A stretch of 64,000 nucleotides of DNA from Arthrobacter sp. CDRTa11. Lineage in GTDB: Bacteria; Actinomycetota; Actinomycetes; Actinomycetales; Micrococcaceae. The position numbers and the translations under genes were made by a program. The notes under the pieces were generated by a model that was not told the DNA's origin, made no database searches, and saw only the letters and a program-made list of their open reading frames with translations. The stretch covers positions 4,464,001-4,528,000 of the forward strand of contig NZ_CP044532.1 of the NCBI RefSeq assembly GCF_026427775.1. The letters run 5' to 3'. Position 1 is the first letter of the stretch, and each line of letters opens with the position of its first letter. Below are positions 60,187 to 64,000 of this stretch, piece by piece.

Positions 60187-61671
60187 TTACACTGCAGTGG
60201 CACGAATCGGTGATCTGCGATTGCGGCGGGCAGTACGAGCTCGAGAAACCAGAACGGTGATCAGCACCAGCACAGCGAGGACGCTGGAGGCCCAGTAACC
60301 AGTACCGTACAGATTCTCCGTGGCGACATTGATCTCCGTTCCCGGAACCTGGACCACCGTGGCGCTTAGGACACCGGAGACCAGTGCGGTGCCGACGGCG
60401 AAGCCAACCGCCATGGCGGTCCCCGCCACGCCCGCCGCCATACCTGCCTTCTCTTCCGGCACCGCAAGCTGCACCATAGTAAAACCGGCCGCATAGCCGA
60501 TGCTGCACCCAAGTCCTAGGAAGGCAGCGCCCACGAGGTAGTGCCACTGCTGATCATGAGCCAGAGCCAGCCAAGCGAGCCCTGCCGCACAGATTGCCGC
60601 ACCCACCATCAGCACGGTCCCCCCGTGGCCCCGGGAGACCGGGCGGTCGACGACGACGCTGCCCACCAGGAACATCACTGCGAAGGGCAACATCAGCAGG
60701 CCCGTCTGCAGGGCATTGAGTCCGAGACCATAGGCATCCGCTGGGGCGAGGGCCTCCGGAGGGACTTGACTGTAGGTGCTCAGCAGCAGCAGGAACGCAG
60801 CATTCACCGATGCGAACAGGGCGATGCAGACGCACGCGGCTGTGACGAAGGGCGACTTCAGCAGGGCGACGTCGAAGACAACCGATTTGGACCGTCGTTC
60901 AACCCGCAGCCAGGCAGCCCCACCAATGACTCCGGCGACCAACGGAATCAGCGCTGCATCGCCCCATACCAGACCCTGGGTTAATGCCAACAGGATCATT
61001 GCGACCCACGCCACCATCCAGACCGTGCCAAGCACGCCAATACGGCCGGAAGGCTCGGCCGGCGGAGTGTGAGGGATGACGGTGTAGGAAACCAGTGTTG
61101 TCATGGCGAAGGCAGCAGTGAGAATCCAGAAGAGGCTGCCCAGCGACAAGTTCTCGACGACCAGGCCGCCGCCGATCATGCCGACGACGATGCCGATTCC
61201 GGTGGCGATAACCAGGACCGCGACGCCCACCCGGATGCCGTTCCCGGCGAGGTTGCGGCGGAGGAACCCCAAGGGCAGGAGCTGGGCTGCTCCGCCGAAT
61301 CCCATGAGCGCGCAACCGACCAACAGCGCGGGGTACGAGTCGCCGAGGGCGGGTACTAGGGCGCCGGTGGTGAGGACCGCAGACGCGATCACGGACGCGT
61401 TCCGGTCGCCGTACACGTCGGCGAGTCGCGGTAGCAGGATAAACCCAGCTCCCCCTGCCAAGGTGAGTGCGGTGTAGAGCCAGGTTGTCTCTGAGACCGT
61501 GGCAAGGCCGTACTGTGCCTGGATGATCGGCAGTAGCGGCGGCAGAACGAAGATGACCGCGTTGGTCAGTATGACCAGCACAGCCCCGATTCCGATCAGC
61601 GGCCCCTTGCGGGGCGTACGCCGATCCTTCAGGTCCCGACCTGGGTGGGTCTTGTCATTGATTTCAGTCAT
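60187..61671 (-). CDS. MFS transporter (DHA2-like, about 14 helices)
   Basis: A 494-aa membrane protein. The early loop RLADVYGDRNASVIASAVLTTGALVPAL is motif A of MFS exporters, and GIGIVVGMIGGGLVVENLSLGSLFWI is motif C-like of proton antiporters. About 14 helices point to the DHA2 drug-exporter group. The substrate is unknown. ATG 61671 with AAGGAA upstream is chosen; a longer frame to 61785 has no support. A candidate promoter lies 120 nt upstream on the same strand. The flavoenzyme gene lies 340 nt further upstream, also on the minus strand. Confidence 0.88.
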   Translation of the reverse strand: MTEINDKTHPGRDLKDRRTPRKGPLIGIGAVLVILTNAVIFVLPPLLPIIQAQYGLATVSETTWLYTALTLAGGAGFILLPRLADVYGDRNASVIASAVLTTGALVPALGDSYPALLVGCALMGFGGAAQLLPLGFLRRNLAGNGIRVGVAVLVIATGIGIVVGMIGGGLVVENLSLGSLFWILTAAFAMTTLVSYTVIPHTPPAEPSGRIGVLGTVWMVAWVAMILLALTQGLVWGDAALIPLVAGVIGGAAWLRVERRSKSVVFDVALLKSPFVTAACVCIALFASVNAAFLLLLSTYSQVPPEALAPADAYGLGLNALQTGLLMLPFAVMFLVGSVVVDRPVSRGHGGTVLMVGAAICAAGLAWLALAHDQQWHYLVGAAFLGLGCSIGYAAGFTMVQLAVPEEKAGMAAGVAGTAMAVGFAVGTALVSGVLSATVVQVPGTEINVATENLYGTGYWASSVLAVLVLITVLVSRARTARRNRRSPIRATAV

Positions 61672-61790
61672 ACCGGATTCCTTGCTGTTCTGACCAACGC
61701 GGGAAGGCCGGCGCCGGTGGAGGGTAGTCATCGGGGGTGAGGAGATCGATAGGGTCTGCTCATTCACCGACCGGTTGTGATTCATCTCAT

Positions 61791-61819
61791 ACGTTAGGTG
61801 GAGTAAGTCAATTGATCAA
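61791..61819 (-). promoter_or_regulatory. Candidate promoter of the MFS gene
   Basis: On the minus strand: TTGATC, 17 nt, TAACGT. The flanks hold TTGATCAA/TCAATTGA-type short dyads that could bind a regulator. It is the only promoter-like match I saw in the 341-nt gap between the MFS and flavoenzyme genes, which otherwise shows nothing recognisable. Confidence 0.4.
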
Positions 61820-62012
61820 GACCTATGACTGGATTATTTGACCAACTTGATGCTTGCCCGCTGGTTGTGAACATCACGCCCTAGCGGAGCCACGAAATGT
61901 AGACCTCTGCACATTCCCTACGGTGCCAAGGGAAGAACCGGCCCGGGGTCGGATAAGTATTCTCATCCCCTGCCAGCTGGTGAAGTGACTGATCACCCCG
62001 GACTGTCGTCGT

Positions 62013-63371
62013 TCATTGTGGCCGGCGCAGGCTCGCCAGTACGGCCTTGGCGGCTCGCTCGCCCGAGGTCGCTGCGTCTGCTAGGGACGGCAGATCGAGC
62101 TGATAGTCACCTGCGAGGTAGATAGTTCCGAGCGGATCACGCAACGTTGGAAGCGAGTTCCTTCGCCCGGGTGCCCAGAAGGGCACGACCCGACGGTGTC
62201 GCCGCACGATGCCCTCGCCCAGCTTCCCCTCAAGCTCGGGGAACACCGTCAACAGGTCCTTCGTGAATCGTGACACGATCTCCTCGTCAGATAGGTCGAA
62301 CAACGCGTCGGCCTGGGCGCCACCGGCGAAACAGGCGAGTGCTCCACCCGGCTCACGGTTGCCCCCGTTTCGCATCGCTGCGGCGTGGTTGAACATCGCC
62401 TGGAACGACAATTCCGGCGTTGAGACGGCGAAGTAGTCGTCCCAACGCTGCGGCCCGACTTCGTCGGTGAAAAATCCGACTATCACATAACGCCCGTACG
62501 TGATGTCGTTGAAAGCGTTCCGGTGCTGCTGCGAGAGGTGCGGGATAATCCGTTCGGCGACATCGCTGGGTGCAGTCACGATCGCGCGCTTCGCTCGCAG
62601 CCGTGCCGGACGGTCACCGTCCTGGTAGTCAATGACCACGCCGTCGCCGTCCTGCCGCACAGATTGCACCACCGAGTTCAGCCGGATCCGGCCACCCAGG
62701 TCCTGTACCAGTACGTCGGTCAGCGTCTGGTTGCCACCCACCGGCAGCGAGAAGTTCGGGATCTTCTCTGGGTCGGCCAGCGCGAGCCCCACCGACGTGA
62801 CGAACTGGGTGGCTGCGGTCTCCTCCAACTCGCATCCCATCCACTGCGCCGACCACGACCGGACGAGGTTGTGGGCCAGTTCTGACCGGACGCCTTTGAG
62901 CAGGTACGACCCCAGCTTGGTTTCGAGGTTGGCGCGCACCCGTTGTGCGATACTGCTCTGCGACTCGAGGAACGGCATGACCGAGAGAATGCGTGCGCCG
63001 ACAATGGCCATACCGATACGGTCCATCATGGTCATTCGCGTGCGAAACATCAGTGCGACGGGGTTCGACGTGTCGACCATTCCACCGTTAAGATACAGCG
63101 CGATGTTCTTGCCTGCGAGTGAGCCCATCTTGATGCCATGCCGATTAAGGGCTTCGATCAGCGTGCCCGTGCCCTCGGTGAACTGGGTGCCGATGTTTAT
63201 CCAGTAGTCGCCTTGCCGGACAGTCTCTACTCGTCCGCCGGTGCGATCTGTGGACTCGAGCACAACCACGTCGGTCTCCGGCGACAGTGTGGTAGCCGCT
63301 ATCAACCCCGCCATTCCTGCGCCGACGACGACCACCTCAACGGTCTCTTCCAGTACTTCCTGCGTTGTCAT
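62013..63371 (-). CDS. FAD-dependent amine oxidase-type oxidoreductase
   Basis: A 452-aa flavoenzyme. The dinucleotide motif is VVVVGAGMAGLIAATTL near residue 13, with VLESTDRTGGRVETVRQGDYWINIGTQFT (the GGR motif of flavin amine oxidases), a C-terminal YLAGDYQLDLPSLADAATSGERAAKAVLASL FAD-closing block and VVPFWAPGRRNSLPTL in the substrate region. It could oxidise an amine or desaturate a lipid or carotenoid-like substrate. It has no signal peptide. It stands downstream of a small membrane-protein gene on the same strand. Confidence 0.88.
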   Translation of the reverse strand: MTTQEVLEETVEVVVVGAGMAGLIAATTLSPETDVVVLESTDRTGGRVETVRQGDYWINIGTQFTEGTGTLIEALNRHGIKMGSLAGKNIALYLNGGMVDTSNPVALMFRTRMTMMDRIGMAIVGARILSVMPFLESQSSIAQRVRANLETKLGSYLLKGVRSELAHNLVRSWSAQWMGCELEETAATQFVTSVGLALADPEKIPNFSLPVGGNQTLTDVLVQDLGGRIRLNSVVQSVRQDGDGVVIDYQDGDRPARLRAKRAIVTAPSDVAERIIPHLSQQHRNAFNDITYGRYVIVGFFTDEVGPQRWDDYFAVSTPELSFQAMFNHAAAMRNGGNREPGGALACFAGGAQADALFDLSDEEIVSRFTKDLLTVFPELEGKLGEGIVRRHRRVVPFWAPGRRNSLPTLRDPLGTIYLAGDYQLDLPSLADAATSGERAAKAVLASLRRPQ

Positions 63372-63476
63372 GATGACTCCTGACTCAAAACTTGTTTAGG
63401 GGAAGGTGCGGCGACCCTCGGCACCAATGAGTGACGACGTTCAGGGCCTCGGGGTAAGGGACGACGTCGACGCGGA

Positions 63477-63986
63477 TCATGCCGTAACGCGAGCGCTGCC
63501 GCTGACCGCCTGGTCGTCGACGCGATTGTTATAGGCGTCGAACACCCGGTAAGCGCGGTAGTACGCGAACATCTGCAGGCCCCATGTGGACAGCGCAAAG
63601 ATGTAGAAGATCGTGCGCTCCGCGTCGTCGCCCGGGATGTGGACGAAGTCGTACGTCGCGGCGATGACGAATCCGCAGGCCGTGGCAACGGCGGCCAACG
63701 CAGCGTGACCGCGCTCATTGATATCCCAGAGGCGCTTGACGAAGTAGATCAGGAAGATCGTGGTGAGCACGTTGACCACGATGTAGAAGATCTTGCCGGG
63801 GGTGCCGATCTCATCGGCGAACTGGCTGAGGAGCAAGCCGACCACTGTTGCGAAGGCGAACACGCCGACATCCACCTTCGCGGATGGCTTGTACCGGTGG
63901 GTGACCTTCATCAGTCCGAGGACGAGGATCAGCGTGATGCCGATGGACCGCGAGAAGGCGTCCAGGAAGTATGCGAAGGTGTACAT
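63477..63986 (-). CDS. Membrane protein of unknown function
   Basis: A 169-aa protein with about four membrane helices (IGITLILVLGLMKV, VGVFAFATVVGLLLSQF, IFYIVVNVLTTIFLIYFV, AALAAVATACGFVIAATYDFVHI) and a fifth near 130 (IFYIFALSTWGLQMFAYY). Many aromatic residues occur in the last third. No family recognised. The ATG is only 14 nt from the window edge, so a longer N-terminus cannot be excluded. It may share a transcript with the flavoenzyme (105 nt gap). Confidence 0.7.
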   Translation of the reverse strand: MYTFAYFLDAFSRSIGITLILVLGLMKVTHRYKPSAKVDVGVFAFATVVGLLLSQFADEIGTPGKIFYIVVNVLTTIFLIYFVKRLWDINERGHAALAAVATACGFVIAATYDFVHIPGDDAERTIFYIFALSTWGLQMFAYYRAYRVFDAYNNRVDDQAVSGSARVTA

Positions 63987-64000
63987 TGGGCTGTCGTGAC

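Noticed and set aside
1..64000. tRNA or rRNA genes
   Set aside because: Reading for T-arm-like GTTCGA blocks with matching acceptor stems and for conserved rRNA blocks gave no candidate; a covariance search would be needed to exclude a missed tRNA.

Overview
This is a GC-rich chromosomal window that looks like a soil actinobacterium of the Micrococcaceae, probably Arthrobacter, Pseudarthrobacter or Paenarthrobacter. The evidence is the codon use, the DUF222/HNH '13E12-like' protein, the small acidic and basic orphan proteins, the fused actinobacterial gene layouts and the mycothiol-type lineage gene content. The genus is an inference. I saw no rRNA, tRNA, CRISPR array or phage. One IS3-family element is present.

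Layout. (1) 0.1-7.1 kb: PPK2 polyphosphate kinase, a giant membrane-bound A-T-(C)3 synthetase built like epsilon-poly-L-lysine synthetase, an M1 zinc peptidase, and a convergent Sfp-type phosphopantetheinyl transferase. Together these look like a complete polybasic-amino-acid locus. (2) 7.1-12.5 kb: an MpaB-like oxygenase, a DUF222/HNH protein, a small acidic protein, a tandem glycine riboswitch ahead of a MetF-like gene, a DUF3846 protein and an unlisted 44-aa basic protein. (3) 12.7-21 kb: a REC-histidine kinase, a small membrane protein, a Tat-exported glycosidase-like protein, GPP34, an NYN/LOTUS-like protein, a secreted metallophosphatase and a small secreted protein. (4) 21-25.5 kb: a rearranged stretch with a truncated membrane gene, a TetR gene with a perfect 32-nt operator but no intact partner, a hemerythrin, the IS3 element and a methyltransferase.

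(5) 25.5-32.3 kb: a GntR regulator divergent from a five-gene run (ethanolamine-type permease, gamma-glutamyl ligase of the glutamine synthetase fold, GATase hydrolase, aldehyde dehydrogenase, SDR). I read it as ethanolamine catabolism through gamma-glutamylated intermediates to glutamate plus glycine. (6) 32.3-41.3 kb: a broken alpha/beta hydrolase, a lipoprotein, GNAT, LysR, phospholipase D, and a LuxR-SRPBCC-cupin group. (7) 41.4-44.8 kb: a DUF4430 lipoprotein translationally coupled to a 953-residue protein that joins all four ECF-transporter parts (T-A-A-S).

(8) 45-59.7 kb: a beta-oxidation operon (acyl-CoA dehydrogenase, thiolase, acyl-CoA ligase, FadB-like) with a TetR, then isocitrate lyase, malate synthase and the PntAB transhydrogenase: fatty-acid-type substrate to acetyl-CoA, glyoxylate shunt and NADPH supply. 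(9) 60-64 kb: an MFS exporter, a flavin amine-oxidase-type enzyme and a membrane protein. At least six near-identical palindromes (consensus arm GCGGACGACGGCGGGA) sit between genes across 10-34 kb and form a dispersed repeat family.
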